Notes: generated by a model from the sequence alone, not told the origin. Shown: positions 20,275 through 29,698, counted from the first letter of the stretch. The stretch is 64,000 nucleotides of DNA from Pantoea sp. RIT-PI-b (GCF_001187905.1 NZ_LGIS01000012.1:372001-436000), one strand, 5' to 3'. A program made the numbers and translations.

Positions 20275-20335
20275 AAAGTAGCACAAAGACCCGCGTGAAA
20301 GCGTGATCCAGTCTGGATAAATGGTATCGTTTACA
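20275..20335 (-). promoter_or_regulatory. gal promoter with external-type GalR operator
   Basis: Read on the minus strand, TGTAAACGATACCA (20335-20322) closely matches the E. coli external gal operator (TGTAAACGATTCCA, recalled). About 40 bp downstream lies TGCTACTTT (about 20283-20275), an extended -10 resembling gal P1 (TGCTATGGT). A possible degenerate CRP site (TGGATCACGC) lies between. The layout mirrors the classic gal promoter and is placed to drive galTKM. Regulation is inferred from the match. Confidence 0.6.
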
Positions 20336-20399
20336 CAAGGTGACGATTCTCATTTTGTGGGGTTATCGTTGCTATTTGCTTAATTACCAGGCAATGGAA

Positions 20400-20413
20400 T
20401 GGTAGCGGTTACA
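20400..20413 (+). promoter_or_regulatory. Second GalR-type operator / galE-like motif
   Basis: TGGTAGCGGTTACA fits the GalR/GalS consensus and matches the E. coli internal operator OI as recalled. With its 3' flank the identity extends to 18 bases over the start of E. coli galE, where the same DNA encodes the NAD-binding GSGYIG. Here it is on the strand opposite to galTKM, 78 bp upstream of the external operator, and the reading frame stops after GE. Confidence 0.5.
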
Positions 20414-20472
20414 TTGGTGAGTGATTTTATTTCGATGCGCATTAATGGGCGCCCTACTAAAGCTCATTGTAG

Positions 20473-20492
20473 GGTCGCCATTAATGGCGACC
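20473..20492. repeat. GTCGCCAT palindrome after modF
   Basis: GGTCGCCATTAATGGCGACC is a perfect 20-bp palindrome, 6 bp after the modF stop. It belongs to a family repeated across this window (see 33291, 37004, 54748, 60487) and may serve as an RNA-end structure for modF. Confidence 0.85.
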
Positions 20493-20497
20493 GCCAA

Positions 20498-21970
20498 TTA
20501 CCGCAGCGATTCTTGCAGGAAACCGTAACCTTGTTCTTGCGCGACAAAACTCAGGCGATGAGTGATGCACTGCGGAGCATCTTCGGCGTGATGTGACACA
20601 AACAATAGCTGCGTGCGGCCTTCGCCAATCAATACATCGACAAAACGGCGCACCAGCTGGCGATTAATTGGATCCAGCCCTTGCAGCGGTTCATCGAGGA
20701 TCAGCAGCGTCGGGTGTTTTACCAGCGCACGCGCAATTAGCACTAGCCGCTGTTGTCCCCACGACAAACTGTGGAACGGCGCATCGGCCAGCTGATTATC
20801 CATCCCGAGCAGGGCCAGCCACTGGCGTGCCAGCGCTTTTTGCCGATCTGACACCGCCTGATACAGGCCAATGGAATCAAAGAAACCCGAGAGCACCACG
20901 GTGCGCACATTGCAGCTGACACGATAATCAAGATGCAGGCTACTGCTGACGTAACCGATGTGCTGCTTGATATCCCAAATGGTTTCACCGCTGCCACGGC
21001 GGATGCCAAACAGCGTCAAATCATTGCTGTAGCCCTGCGGATGATCGCCAGTGACTAAACTGAGCAGGGTGGATTTGCCCGCGCCGTTCGGCCCGGTAAT
21101 CTGCCAATGTTCGCCAGGATTCACTTGCCAGCTCAGGCCATTAATCACCGCTTTATCGTTGTAGGACACCACCCCGTTACGCAGAGTCACGCGCGGCGCA
21201 TCTTCAGCTAATTGTGGCAGTTGATCAGGTTGATCCGCTTCCGGCAGCGCCATGCCAGCCAGCTGCTCACTGTGCGCCAGCTGTGCCACCAGCGCTTCGG
21301 CCAGCACGGCACGACGTTCGCCCACATGCGTCAGCGTGCATTCGGCCAGCACGCCCACTTTCTCGACGAAATCAGGAATATCGTCGAAGCGATTTAGCAC
21401 CAGCACCACGCTGTAACCGTTGCGGTGCAAATCGTTGAGGGTGTTTGCCAGGCTGGCGCGCGACGCCACATCCAGTCCATCAAAAGGCTCATCAAGAATG
21501 AGCAGATCGGGCTGCGCCATCAGCGCCTGACACAGCAGCGTTTTGCGCGTCTCGCCAGTGGAGAGATATTTGAAGCGGCGATCGAGTAGATAAGTGATAC
21601 CAAACTGCTGCGCCAGTGCCTGACAGCGCGTCTCGTCTTTCACCTCGTCCTGAATGATTTGCGCCGCAGTGCGGCCCGTATCATCTTCGCCTTCACTGAG
21701 CATATCGGTGTTATTGCGTTCCCACTCATCGCTGACCAGCTGCTGGAGCTGCTCCAGCGACAGGCGCGTACGGCGCTGAAAATTCTGCTGCACGCTGCCT
21801 TTACCGGGCAGCAGCTCGCCGGAGAGCGCGCGCGCCAACGACGATTTGCCGCTGCCATTGGCGCCGACAAAAGCCCAGCTTTCGCCGCTGTTAAGGGTTA
21901 AATCGTTGAGTGACAGTGCTCGGGTGGCGCTAAGGTGAAATATGCCTTGCGAAATTTGCAATGAAGCCAT
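20498..21970 (-). CDS. modF: ModF, duplicated ABC ATPase of the molybdate regulon
   Basis: From the ATG at 21970 this 490-residue cytosolic protein holds two ABC ATPase domains. The first has Walker A GANGSGKS and signature LSTGE (about residue 140) with Walker B LLILDEPFDGLD. The second has Walker A GPNGAGKS (about 280), signature LSWGQQ and Walker B LLILDEPLQGLD. No membrane partner is present. It resembles ModF/PhrA, linked to molybdenum metabolism by operon with modE, but its exact job is unclear. An in-frame upstream ATG at 21991 is less likely; MASLQISQG aligns with the E. coli N-terminus. Confidence 0.93.
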   Translation of the reverse strand: MASLQISQGIFHLSATRALSLNDLTLNSGESWAFVGANGSGKSSLARALSGELLPGKGSVQQNFQRRTRLSLEQLQQLVSDEWERNNTDMLSEGEDDTGRTAAQIIQDEVKDETRCQALAQQFGITYLLDRRFKYLSTGETRKTLLCQALMAQPDLLILDEPFDGLDVASRASLANTLNDLHRNGYSVVLVLNRFDDIPDFVEKVGVLAECTLTHVGERRAVLAEALVAQLAHSEQLAGMALPEADQPDQLPQLAEDAPRVTLRNGVVSYNDKAVINGLSWQVNPGEHWQITGPNGAGKSTLLSLVTGDHPQGYSNDLTLFGIRRGSGETIWDIKQHIGYVSSSLHLDYRVSCNVRTVVLSGFFDSIGLYQAVSDRQKALARQWLALLGMDNQLADAPFHSLSWGQQRLVLIARALVKHPTLLILDEPLQGLDPINRQLVRRFVDVLIGEGRTQLLFVSHHAEDAPQCITHRLSFVAQEQGYGFLQESLR

Positions 21971-22046
21971 GATGTATTCCGTTTTATGCATCGTGTTGCT
22001 CAGTTTTAGCCAGCGATGCAGGTGAAGTCAAATCATGGCGGAGATT

Positions 22047-22829
22047 TCAGAGCAGTGTGGCGATGATGGCGTGTTCAGCATTAAAACTGGCGGTGACGCT
22101 GGCGCCAGGCTGCAGATTCTGCTGTTTAACCTCATCGTTAGTGACGGTGGCGCACAGCGTTTCGCCGCTTGGCAGGGCCATCAATACTTCACTGACCTGC
22201 TCGCCGGGTTCGATGGCACTAATCTGCGCGGCCAGCTGGTTATCGCTGCTGCCTGCCGTGCTGCTAACCTGAATCCACGGCGCTTTAATTAACACCAGCA
22301 CCTCTTTACCGCTGTCGAGCTGCAAACGTTCGGCGCTGCGCTCGGTGATCGCCACCTGTAAACGTGTGGTGCCGTCGGCGAGCAGTACCTCAATGTGCTG
22401 CTGCACCTGTTGATGGTCGCTGGCTAGCACCGTGCCAAACAGCTGGTTGCGTGCGCTGGTTTGCAGCGAAAAACGCGCAATCGCCGCTAACAGGCTATCG
22501 AGCGGTAAACTGTCGCTTTGCAACGCGTCAAAGGCTTTCTGCTGAATCTGTTCCATCAGTTGGAAAAGCTGAATCAGCCGCTCACCATACTGCGTCAACT
22601 GCGCGCCGCCGCCGCCTTTGCCACCGGTGGCGCGATCAACTAAAGTTTGATCGGCCATCTGATTCATCTCGTTGATCGCGTCCCAGGCACTTTTGTAGCT
22701 GATGCCCGCCAGCTTTGCGCCCTGGCTAATGGAGCCGGTTTGCTGCACGCGTTTCAGCAGCTCAATACGGCGCGGATCGGCAAACAGCTTCTGCTGAAGA
22801 CGAATATGAAGAGAAAGTTCTGCCTGCAT
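22047..22829 (-). CDS. modE: ModE, molybdate-responsive transcription factor
   Basis: This 260-residue regulator has an N-terminal winged helix-turn-helix (about 20-120: SISQGAKLAGISYKSAWDAINEM, followed by the GGKGGGGAQLT wing) and a C-terminal pair of TOBE/Mop molybdate-binding domains (about 125-260; SARNQLFGTV and related segments). In E. coli Mo-ModE represses modABC and activates moaABCDE. Candidate boxes for it are present in this window at 23194 and 38244. It is followed by modF on the same strand. Confidence 0.95.
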   Translation of the reverse strand: MQAELSLHIRLQQKLFADPRRIELLKRVQQTGSISQGAKLAGISYKSAWDAINEMNQMADQTLVDRATGGKGGGGAQLTQYGERLIQLFQLMEQIQQKAFDALQSDSLPLDSLLAAIARFSLQTSARNQLFGTVLASDHQQVQQHIEVLLADGTTRLQVAITERSAERLQLDSGKEVLVLIKAPWIQVSSTAGSSDNQLAAQISAIEPGEQVSEVLMALPSGETLCATVTNDEVKQQNLQPGASVTASFNAEHAIIATLL

Positions 22830-22947
22830 GTCAGCTCCTTAGGTTAATCCGCTCAGTTTACTGCTTAAAAGTAAAAGCACGAAAAGGGCAGTGCGTTTTT
22901 TTCTCTAACCGTTACAATCACTTTTTTATTTTCTGCGTGAGGTTTCC

Positions 22948-23106
22948 ATGCTGGAACTGTTAAAAAGCCTGGCTGTGGCTATCATCATGGTGCCGATTGT
23001 GATGGCGATTATGCTCGGTCTGATTTACGGCCTGGGTGAAGTTTTCAACGTCATCTCTAAATTTGGCCGCCGCGACGATCGTCCCGCCAACAGCTCGCAA
23101 CACTGA
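22948..23106 (+). CDS. acrZ: AcrZ small membrane protein
   Basis: A 52-codon frame starts at ATG 22948 after GAGG and ends at TGA 23104-23106. The protein begins [19 protein letters not shown], continues with one hydrophobic helix and ends in a short charged tail ([14 protein letters not shown]). The helix is nearly identical to E. coli AcrZ (YbhT, 49 residues), which binds AcrB and alters substrate range of the AcrAB-TolC pump. The place between modE and modA is also conserved. A terminator follows. Confidence 0.94.
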   Translation: MLELLKSLAVAIIMVPIVMAIMLGLIYGLGEVFNVISKFGRRDDRPANSSQH

Positions 23107-23112
23107 TTTCCC

Positions 23113-23138
23113 AACGCCCGCACCCTGCGGGCGTTTTG
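23113..23138 (+). terminator. Rho-independent terminator of acrZ
   Basis: The 9-bp GC-rich stem AACGCCCGC / GCGGGCGTT has loop ACCCT and a following TTT run. Confidence 0.9.
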
Positions 23139-23193
23139 TTATTAACTTCCGTAAAATCCTGCCGATAACTATCTCATGACGCATTTGTGCCGA

Positions 23194-23217
23194 CGTTGTA
23201 TTATCAAATATATAACG
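23194..23217 (+). promoter_or_regulatory. ModE box upstream of modABC
   Basis: The half-sites CGTTGTA and TATAACG flank a 10-base core (TTATCAAATA), giving a 24-bp quasi-palindrome of the ModE type (CGTTATAT...ATAACG). It ends 16 bp before modA, where a repressor would overlap the promoter. A second box with the same 7-10-7 spacing and a similar core lies before moaA. Confidence 0.8.
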
Positions 23218-23233
23218 TAACAAGGAGCAACAA

Positions 23234-24007
23234 ATGCAAAAAAATCATTACCGTTTGGCTGCAGTCACTGTACTGACGCTTTCTCTGGCCGGTCAGGCGG
23301 TTGCTGCGGAAAAAATCACCGTGTTCGCTGCCGCGTCACTGACGAATGCGTTGCAGGAGATCGCCACGCAGTATCAAAAGAAAACCGGCGTTGAAGTGGT
23401 CTCTTCATTTGCCTCTTCATCGGTGCTGGCACGTCAGATTGATCAGGGTGCGCCTGCCGATCTGTTCATCTCCGCCGACCAGCAGTGGATGGACGATGTG
23501 GTGGCAAAAAACAGCGTAGTGACCAATACGCGCTATACGCTGCTTGGCAACGATTTAGTGCTGATTGCCCCAAAAAGTGATGCAGCCAAAGTGGTGACCG
23601 TTGATAGTAAAACCGACTGGAAAAGTCTGTTGAAAGGCGAGCGACTGGCGGTGGGCGATCCCGATCACGTACCGGCCGGGATTTATGCCAAAGAAGCATT
23701 ACAAAAACTGGGTGCGTGGGACGCTTTATCCCCGCAGCTGGCGCCGGCCAATAACGTGCGTGCCGCGCTGGCGTTGGTAGAGCGTAATGAAACGCCTTAC
23801 GGCATTGTCTATGGTTCGGATGCGGTTGCTAGTCAGAAAGTGCAGGTAGTGGGACGTTTCCCGGAAGATAGCCACAAGCCGGTGGAATATCCGATGGCGA
23901 TCGTCAAAGAACATCAGAACGCAACGGTAACCGCCTTCTATAACTATTTGCAGGGGCCGGATGCCGCTGCCGTATTTAAACAGTATGGATTTACGCCGAA
24001 GAAATGA
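23234..24007 (+). CDS. modA: Molybdate-binding periplasmic protein ModA
   Basis: This 257-residue protein has a signal peptide (about 1-25, ending AVAA). It is a class II solute-binding protein with the family motifs FAAASLTNALQEIA (Ser/Ala oxyanion contacts), FASSSVLARQIDQGAPADLFISAD and GDPDHVPAGIYAKEALQ. It captures molybdate or tungstate for ModBC. Its stop region overlaps modB by 4 bp. Confidence 0.97.
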   Translation: MQKNHYRLAAVTVLTLSLAGQAVAAEKITVFAAASLTNALQEIATQYQKKTGVEVVSSFASSSVLARQIDQGAPADLFISADQQWMDDVVAKNSVVTNTRYTLLGNDLVLIAPKSDAAKVVTVDSKTDWKSLLKGERLAVGDPDHVPAGIYAKEALQKLGAWDALSPQLAPANNVRAALALVERNETPYGIVYGSDAVASQKVQVVGRFPEDSHKPVEYPMAIVKEHQNATVTAFYNYLQGPDAAAVFKQYGFTPKK

Positions 24008-24696
24008 TATTGAGCGATCCCGAATGGCAGGCCGTTTTTCTCAGCCTGAAAGTGTCCTGTGTAGCGGTGCTGTGCAGCTTGCCGTTTGGCATCATGATGG
24101 CCTGGATTCTGGCGCGCTGCCGGTTTCCGGGCAAAACTTTGCTGGATAGCCTTGTTCATCTGCCCCTGGTGCTGCCGCCGGTAGTGGTGGGCTATCTGCT
24201 GCTGATCGCCTTAGGCCGACGTGGTTTCATCGGTGAATGGTTGTATGACTGGTTCGGCTTCACTCTCGCTTTCAGCTGGCGCGGCGCAGTCGTCGCGTCG
24301 GCGGTGATGGCCTTTCCCTTGATGGTGCGAGCAATTCGCCTCGCGCTGGAAGCGGTCGATAGCAAACTGGAGCAGGCGGCACGCACGCTCGGTGCCGGGC
24401 GCTGGCGCGTGTTCTTCACCATCACCATTCCGCTCACCTTGCCGGGTATCATTGTCGGTACGGTGCTGGCTTTTGCTCGCTCGCTGGGCGAATTTGGCGC
24501 CACAATCACCTTTGTTTCCAACATTCCTGGCGAGACGCGCACCATTCCGTCGGCGATGTTTACCTTGATCGAAACGCCTGGCGCCGAAGGCACCGCTGCG
24601 CGACTGTGTGCGGTGGCCATTGCGTTGGCGCTGATGTCGCTGGTGGCTTCTGAGCTGCTGGCGCGCTGGGGCCGTAAGCGGCTGGGAGCGGCGTAA
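24004..24696 (+). CDS. modB: Molybdate ABC permease ModB
   Basis: This 230-residue inner-membrane permease has about five helices and the EAA loop that docks the ATPase ([25 protein letters not shown]). The N-terminus [16 protein letters not shown] is typical. Overlaps with modA (4 bp) and modC (1 bp) indicate tight coupling. Confidence 0.97.
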   Translation: MILSDPEWQAVFLSLKVSCVAVLCSLPFGIMMAWILARCRFPGKTLLDSLVHLPLVLPPVVVGYLLLIALGRRGFIGEWLYDWFGFTLAFSWRGAVVASAVMAFPLMVRAIRLALEAVDSKLEQAARTLGAGRWRVFFTITIPLTLPGIIVGTVLAFARSLGEFGATITFVSNIPGETRTIPSAMFTLIETPGAEGTAARLCAVAIALALMSLVASELLARWGRKRLGAA

Positions 24697-25754
24697 TGCT
24701 ACATCTGCACATTTCTCAGCAGTTGGGTGATCACCTGCTCGACGTTAACGTCAATATTCCCGCTAGCGGTATCACCGCCATTTTTGGTGTGTCGGGCGCG
24801 GGGAAGACCTCGTTGATTAACGCGATTGGTGGATTGACCCAGCCGCAAAGCGGGCGCATTGAATTGAACGATCGTTTGCTGTTTGATTCAGCATCGCGCG
24901 TGAATTTGCCGCCGGAAAAGCGTCGCATCGGCTACGTGTTTCAGGATGCGCGGCTGTTCCCGCACTATCGCGTACGCGGCAATCTGCAATACGGCATGGC
25001 ACCGTCGATGAAGTCACAGTTCAACGCGCTGGTGGCGCTGCTCGGCCTTGAATCGCTGTTAACGCGCTATCCGGCATCGCTGTCGGGCGGCGAAAAACAG
25101 CGCGTGGCGATTGGCCGCGCCTTACTCACTGCGCCCGATATTTTGCTGATGGACGAACCGCTGGCGTCGCTGGATCTGCCGCGCAAACGTGAACTGATGC
25201 CCTATCTGCAAAAGCTGGCGAAGCAGGTCGATATTCCGATTATATACGTGTCGCACAGCCTCGATGAAATCCTGCAGCTGGCGGATAACGTACTGGTGCT
25301 GGATGCGGGCCAGGTGAAAGCCTTTGGCTCGCTGGAGAAGGTATGGAGCAGCACGGCAATGCGCCCCTGGCTGCCGCTTGCCGAGCGCACCAGCGTGCTG
25401 CGCGTGCAGGTGCTGGAGCAGCATCCGGATTACCCGATGACGGCGCTGTCGCTGGGCGATCAGCATATTTGGGTCAGTCGCGTGAACCAGCCGCTGAAAA
25501 CACCGCTGCGCATTCGTATCGCTTCAGCCGACGTTTCGCTGGCGCTGCAGCCGCCGCACAATACCTCGATCCGCAATATTTTGCCGGCGCAGGTTGTCGA
25601 GCTGCTGGAGATTGACGATCAGGTGGAGGTAAAACTGCGCATCGGCATTAGCGAGCTGTGGGCGCGCATTTCGCCGTGGGCGCGGGATGAGCTGGGCATT
25701 CGGCCCGATCAGTGGTTGTATGCGCAGATTAAAAGCGTGTCGATTGCGGCATGA
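24696..25754 (+). CDS. modC: Molybdate ABC ATPase ModC
   Basis: This 352-residue protein has an ABC domain with Walker [10 protein letters not shown] (about 33-41), Q-loop [12 protein letters not shown], signature LSGGEKQR, Walker [13 protein letters not shown] and H-loop [11 protein letters not shown]-terminal TOBE/Mop domain (about 285-350) binds oxyanion in ModC proteins. It energises ModAB uptake and ends the modABC operon. Confidence 0.97.
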   Translation: MLHLHISQQLGDHLLDVNVNIPASGITAIFGVSGAGKTSLINAIGGLTQPQSGRIELNDRLLFDSASRVNLPPEKRRIGYVFQDARLFPHYRVRGNLQYGMAPSMKSQFNALVALLGLESLLTRYPASLSGGEKQRVAIGRALLTAPDILLMDEPLASLDLPRKRELMPYLQKLAKQVDIPIIYVSHSLDEILQLADNVLVLDAGQVKAFGSLEKVWSSTAMRPWLPLAERTSVLRVQVLEQHPDYPMTALSLGDQHIWVSRVNQPLKTPLRIRIASADVSLALQPPHNTSIRNILPAQVVELLEIDDQVEVKLRIGISELWARISPWARDELGIRPDQWLYAQIKSVSIAA

Positions 25755-25777
25755 TTTATTGCACGGTTTGATAAAAT

Positions 25778-25797
25778 CGGCGCAATAAATTGCGCCG
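25778..25797. repeat. GGCGCAAT palindrome between modC and ybhA
   Basis: CGGCGCAAT-AA-ATTGCGCCG is a perfect 20-base palindrome in the 56-bp gap between converging modC and ybhA. It is related to the larger element at 49297-49350 (GCGGCGCAATTTATTGCGC) and may end both transcripts. Confidence 0.8.
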
Positions 25798-25810
25798 CTA
25801 CATCCTATGG

Positions 25811-26629
25811 TTACAGGATTTCCTGGTTTATCACTTCGGCGATGCCCGGCTCCAGATTGGTGCCAATCACCTTTTTGGCGCGTGCTTTGATGGCGTCATC
25901 GGCATTGCCCATCGCCACACCTAATCCTACCTGTTCCAGCATGCTGAGATCGTTGTAGTTGTCGCCAAATGCCAGCACGTCTTGCATGCTGAAGCCCTGA
26001 CTTTCCACCCACTGCGCCAGACGCTTGCCTTTGCTGTTGCCGCCTTTGGCGATATCCACCTGATCGTGCCACGACCACTCACAGGCCAGCCCCAATTCCG
26101 CTTCGGTGCGCTCGGCAAACTGCTGCAGCGCACGCGTATCCGGATGCGACAGCGCGAATTTCCAGATCGAAGTGGCTTCCATTGCGGCCTGCGCCAGACT
26201 GGGCACCTGCAGGAACAGCGGACGCTGCGCTTCCGGCAGCGATTGCGCCCAGTTTAGCGTTCGCGTTACATGACCTGTTGGCGTCTGATACAGCATCGCA
26301 TCATCAACATACAGCAGACCATGGATGTTCTCTTCATCCAGCATCTCAATCACACGGGCGGCTTTGTTTTTCTCAAGCGGATCGGCAGCCAGCACCTTTT
26401 TCGCCGGATAATCATACAAATAGGTGCCATTACAGCATATCGCGGGTGTATCGAGCTTAAGTGCCTGATAAAAAGGGTGGATGGCGCAGTGGTGGCGACC
26501 GGTAACGATCAACACTTTCACGCCCGCCTGTTGTGCGCGGGCCAGCGCTTCGATGGATTCAGGCAGAATGGTTTTATTCGGGGTCAGCAGGGTGCCGTCG
26601 AGGTCAAGGGCGATTACGCGGTAGCTCAT
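25811..26629 (-). CDS. ybhA: HAD-family Cof-type phosphatase YbhA
   Basis: This 272-residue HAD hydrolase has the nucleophile motif ALDLDGTLL (Asp8), motif II IVTGRHH, a Lys in KGGNSKGKRLAQW and motif IV AFGDNYNDLSML. It is a close match to E. coli YbhA, reported to act on pyridoxal phosphate, erythrose-4-phosphate and sugar phosphates in vitro. It is divergent from pgl, as in E. coli. Confidence 0.93.
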   Translation of the reverse strand: MSYRVIALDLDGTLLTPNKTILPESIEALARAQQAGVKVLIVTGRHHCAIHPFYQALKLDTPAICCNGTYLYDYPAKKVLAADPLEKNKAARVIEMLDEENIHGLLYVDDAMLYQTPTGHVTRTLNWAQSLPEAQRPLFLQVPSLAQAAMEATSIWKFALSHPDTRALQQFAERTEAELGLACEWSWHDQVDIAKGGNSKGKRLAQWVESQGFSMQDVLAFGDNYNDLSMLEQVGLGVAMGNADDAIKARAKKVIGTNLEPGIAEVINQEIL

Positions 26630-26777
26630 TACACTTTCCGTCCGGGAGTTGGCAAAGCATTGAGTCTACACCCGGCAGCGGCCCTGAGACAAAAAACAGG
26701 GCACAAATGAATCCAGCGCGACAAAATGAAACGCGCTACAGTTATCCCTTTCATCAGGCAGCGAATAAGGAAAACGC

Positions 26778-27773
26778 ATGAAACAAGTCGTGTATACCGC
26801 CAGTCCCGAGAGCCAGCAGATCCATGCCTGGCAGTTGCAGGAAGATGGCGCACTGACGTTATTGCAGGTAACGGATGTTGCCGGCCAGGTGCAGCCAATG
26901 GTGGTGAGCCCGAAGAAAGATTTTCTCTATGTGGGTGTTCGTCCGAATTTTCGCGTGCTGGCGTTCCGCATTGCGGCCGACGGTACCCTGAGCCTGGCCG
27001 GTGAAGCGCCGTTGCCGGGCAGCCCAACGCACATCTCTACCGATCGTCACGGCAACTACCTGTTCTGCGGCTCGTATAACGATGCCTGCGTCAGCGTCAG
27101 CCCCATTGGTAGCGATGGCTTGCCGCAGGCACCAAGCCAGGTGATTAACGGCTTAGACGGTTGCCACTCGGCAAACATCGACCTGAACAACCAAACGCTG
27201 TTTGTACCGGCCTTGAAGCAGGATCGTATCTGCCTGTACCAGCTGAATGCTGACGGCACCCTGGCACCGCGTGAGCAGGCGCAGGTCACCACCGTTGAAG
27301 GCGCGGGGCCGCGTCATATGGCTTTCCACCCGAATGGCGCGTATGGCTACGTGGTGAACGAACTGGATAGCACGGTCGATGTCTGGGCGCTCAACAACGT
27401 GCACGGTCAGGTTGAGCGCGTGCAAAGCCTCGATATGATGCCGAAAGATTTCAGCGATACGCGTTGGGCGGCTGACATCCATATCACGCCGGATGGACGC
27501 TTCCTCTATGCTTGTGACCGCACCAGCAGCACCATTACGGTGTTCAGCATCAGTGAAGATGGTGCCGTGCTGGCGATTGAAGGCTTCCAGCCAACTGAAA
27601 CGCAGCCGCGCGGTTTCAACATTGACCATAGCGGCCAATATCTGGTGGCGGCGGGACAGAAATCGCACCATATCGAAGTGTATAAAATTCAGGAGCGCGG
27701 CCTGCTGAATCCGCTGGCGCGTTATGCGGTAGGACAAGGCCCGATGTGGGTGGTGATTCACGCACTGGGTTAA
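26778..27773 (+). CDS. pgl: 6-phosphogluconolactonase (YbhE-type)
   Basis: This 331-residue seven-bladed beta-propeller lactonase hydrolyses 6-phosphogluconolactone in the oxidative pentose phosphate pathway. Repeated blade segments are visible ([55 protein letters not shown]). It belongs to the YbhE family, unrelated to the DevB/NagB-like lactonase. Confidence 0.96.
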   Translation: MKQVVYTASPESQQIHAWQLQEDGALTLLQVTDVAGQVQPMVVSPKKDFLYVGVRPNFRVLAFRIAADGTLSLAGEAPLPGSPTHISTDRHGNYLFCGSYNDACVSVSPIGSDGLPQAPSQVINGLDGCHSANIDLNNQTLFVPALKQDRICLYQLNADGTLAPREQAQVTTVEGAGPRHMAFHPNGAYGYVVNELDSTVDVWALNNVHGQVERVQSLDMMPKDFSDTRWAADIHITPDGRFLYACDRTSSTITVFSISEDGAVLAIEGFQPTETQPRGFNIDHSGQYLVAAGQKSHHIEVYKIQERGLLNPLARYAVGQGPMWVVIHALG

Positions 27774-27779
27774 TCAATC

Positions 27780-27806
27780 AAAAACGGCGCCGAGGGCGCC
27801 GTTTTT
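27780..27806. terminator. Bidirectional terminator between pgl and ybhB
   Basis: The stem AAAACGGCGCC / GGCGCCGTTTT with loop GAG has an A-run on one side and T-run on the other, and sits between converging genes. Confidence 0.9.
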
Positions 27807-27809
27807 ATA

Positions 27810-28286
27810 TCAGGCATACTTCACGGTAATCGAGGCACTCGCCAGCGCATGAAAATGCACGTTAAAGCCGACCATCGCGCCGCTGGCACCTTCATCCACT
27901 TCAATCTTGTCGGTATCCAGCGCATGCACCGTAAAGATATAGCGATGCGATTCGCCCTGCGGGGGGGCCGCACCACCATAGCCGGTTTGGCCAAAATCGG
28001 TGCGCGTCTGAATGGCGCTCTCCGGCAGCTCTGCCACGCCAGAACCGGCACCTTGCGGCAGCACGGTCACCTCGGCGGGGATGTTCGCTACCACCCAGTG
28101 CCACCAGCCGGAACCGGTTGGCGCGTCGGGATCGTAGCAGGTCACGACAAAGCTCTTAGTGCCCGCCGGGACATCATCCCACGCCAGATGGGGTGACAAA
28201 TTGTCGCCCTGATAACCCATGCCGTTGAAAACGTGTCGTTCTGGCATCTTATCGCCATCGTTAAAATCCTGGCTGAATACGCGCAT
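27810..28286 (-). CDS. ybhB: YbhB, PEBP / Raf-kinase-inhibitor-like protein
   Basis: This 158-residue cytosolic protein of the phosphatidylethanolamine-binding fold has YQGDNLSPHLAWDDVP, TCYDPDAPTGSGWWHWVVANIP and a C-terminal HALD segment, which form the ligand pocket in this family. The physiological function is not established. It lies between pgl and bioA, as in E. coli. Confidence 0.93.
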   Translation of the reverse strand: MRVFSQDFNDGDKMPERHVFNGMGYQGDNLSPHLAWDDVPAGTKSFVVTCYDPDAPTGSGWWHWVVANIPAEVTVLPQGAGSGVAELPESAIQTRTDFGQTGYGGAAPPQGESHRYIFTVHALDTDKIEVDEGASGAMVGFNVHFHALASASITVKYA

Positions 28287-28314
28287 GATCTCTCCTGTTT
28301 AGTGTGCAGTGTTC

Positions 28315-29610
28315 TCAATCATGGTGGAAATGCGCCGCAACATCCAGTGCCGCGCTGAGCGCTTGCGTCAGCTGCGTCAGTTCGGCGGCAGAAATCAGAT
28401 AAGGTGGCATCAGATAAATGAGGCGGCCAAACGGGCGAATCCACACGCCGCGCTCGACGAAGAACTGCTGCAGCGCCGCCATGTTCACCGCCTGATGGGT
28501 TTCGACAACGCCAATGGCGCCTAGCACGCGCGCATCGGCCACCGCGCTATGGCTGCGCAGCGGCAGCAGCTCGGCCCGCAGCTGCTGTTCGATAGCCGCT
28601 ACCTGTGTCGTCCAGTGACCTTCATTAATCATTGCCAGACTTTCCACCGCCACCGCACAGGCCAGCGGATTGCCCATAAAAGTTGGGCCGTGCATAAAGC
28701 AGCCAGCCGCGCTGCGGCTAATGGTATCGGCGACTTCCCGCGTGGTTAGCGTGGCGGAGAGCGTCATGGTGCCGCCGGTGAGCGCTTTGCCGAGGCAGAG
28801 AATGTCCGGCGTGATACCCGCATGTTCGCAGGCGAACAGTTTGCCGCTACGACCAAAGCCGGTGGCGATCTCATCGGCAATCAGCAGTAATCCGTAGCGA
28901 TCGCACAGCTCACGCACCTGCTGCAGATAACGCGGGTGATAGAAGCGCATGCCGCCCGCGCCTTGCACAATCGGTTCAAGAATAACTGCGGCAATCTCGC
29001 GATGGTGCGTTTCTGCCAGCTGCGCGAAATCGGCGAAATCCGCCTCATTCCACCCATCATCGAATGCGCACTGCGGCGCATTGGCAAACAGGTGTTCCGG
29101 CAGATAACCGCGCCACAGGCTGTGCATCGAGTTTTGCGGATCGCACACCGACATGGCGGCAAATGTATCGCCGTGATAACCCCGCTTCAGCGTGAGAAAT
29201 TTCTGCCGCGTCTGATTGCGTCCCAGCCAGTATTGCAGCGCCATTTTCATCGATACTTCGACGGCGATCGAACCCGAATCGGCGAGGAATACGCACTCCA
29301 GCGCGTCGGGCGTCATGGCAATCAACTGGCGGCTCAGCTCAACCGCCGCTGGGTGGGTAATACCGCCGAACATCACGTGCGACATCTGCGCCATTTGCTG
29401 CTGCAGCGCCTGGTTGAGACGCGGATGGTTGTAGCCGTGAATCGCCGCCCACCACGACGACATGCCATCAACCAGTTCACGTCCATCGGCCAGCTGCAGC
29501 TGGCAGCCGTGCGCTGCCACAACCGGATAACAGGGCAGGGGATCGCGCATCGACGTATAGGGATGCCAGATATGCTGGCGGTCAAAGTTGAGGTCGTCCT
29601 GAGTGAACAT
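28315..29610 (-). CDS. bioA: Adenosylmethionine--8-amino-7-oxononanoate aminotransferase
   Basis: This 431-residue class III PLP aminotransferase makes 7,8-diaminopelargonate using S-adenosylmethionine as amino donor. Visible are HIWHPYTSM (substrate site), GYHGDTFAAMSVCDP, LLIADEIATGFGRSG and the PLP lysine in LGKALTGGTMTLSA. It is divergently transcribed from bioBFCD across the BirA operator. Confidence 0.97.
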   Translation of the reverse strand: MFTQDDLNFDRQHIWHPYTSMRDPLPCYPVVAAHGCQLQLADGRELVDGMSSWWAAIHGYNHPRLNQALQQQMAQMSHVMFGGITHPAAVELSRQLIAMTPDALECVFLADSGSIAVEVSMKMALQYWLGRNQTRQKFLTLKRGYHGDTFAAMSVCDPQNSMHSLWRGYLPEHLFANAPQCAFDDGWNEADFADFAQLAETHHREIAAVILEPIVQGAGGMRFYHPRYLQQVRELCDRYGLLLIADEIATGFGRSGKLFACEHAGITPDILCLGKALTGGTMTLSATLTTREVADTISRSAAGCFMHGPTFMGNPLACAVAVESLAMINEGHWTTQVAAIEQQLRAELLPLRSHSAVADARVLGAIGVVETHQAVNMAALQQFFVERGVWIRPFGRLIYLMPPYLISAAELTQLTQALSAALDVAAHFHHD

Positions 29611-29615
29611 GCGTA

Positions 29616-29648
29616 TTGTAAACCATTTTAAAAAGATTTAGTTTACAA
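29616..29648. promoter_or_regulatory. BirA operator between bioA and bioB
   Basis: TTGTAAACC (29616-29624) and AGTTTACAA (29640-29648) are inverted half-sites separated by 15 bases. This matches the bio operator TTGTAAACC-N15/16-GGTTTACAA with one mismatch in the right half. It sits in the 88-bp gap between the divergent transcripts, so BirA with biotinyl-AMP would repress both. Confidence 0.92.
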
Positions 29649-29698
29649 GTATAACCACGTTAATCGTCGGGATGAACCCCCTTTTTTTGGAGTAAGTA

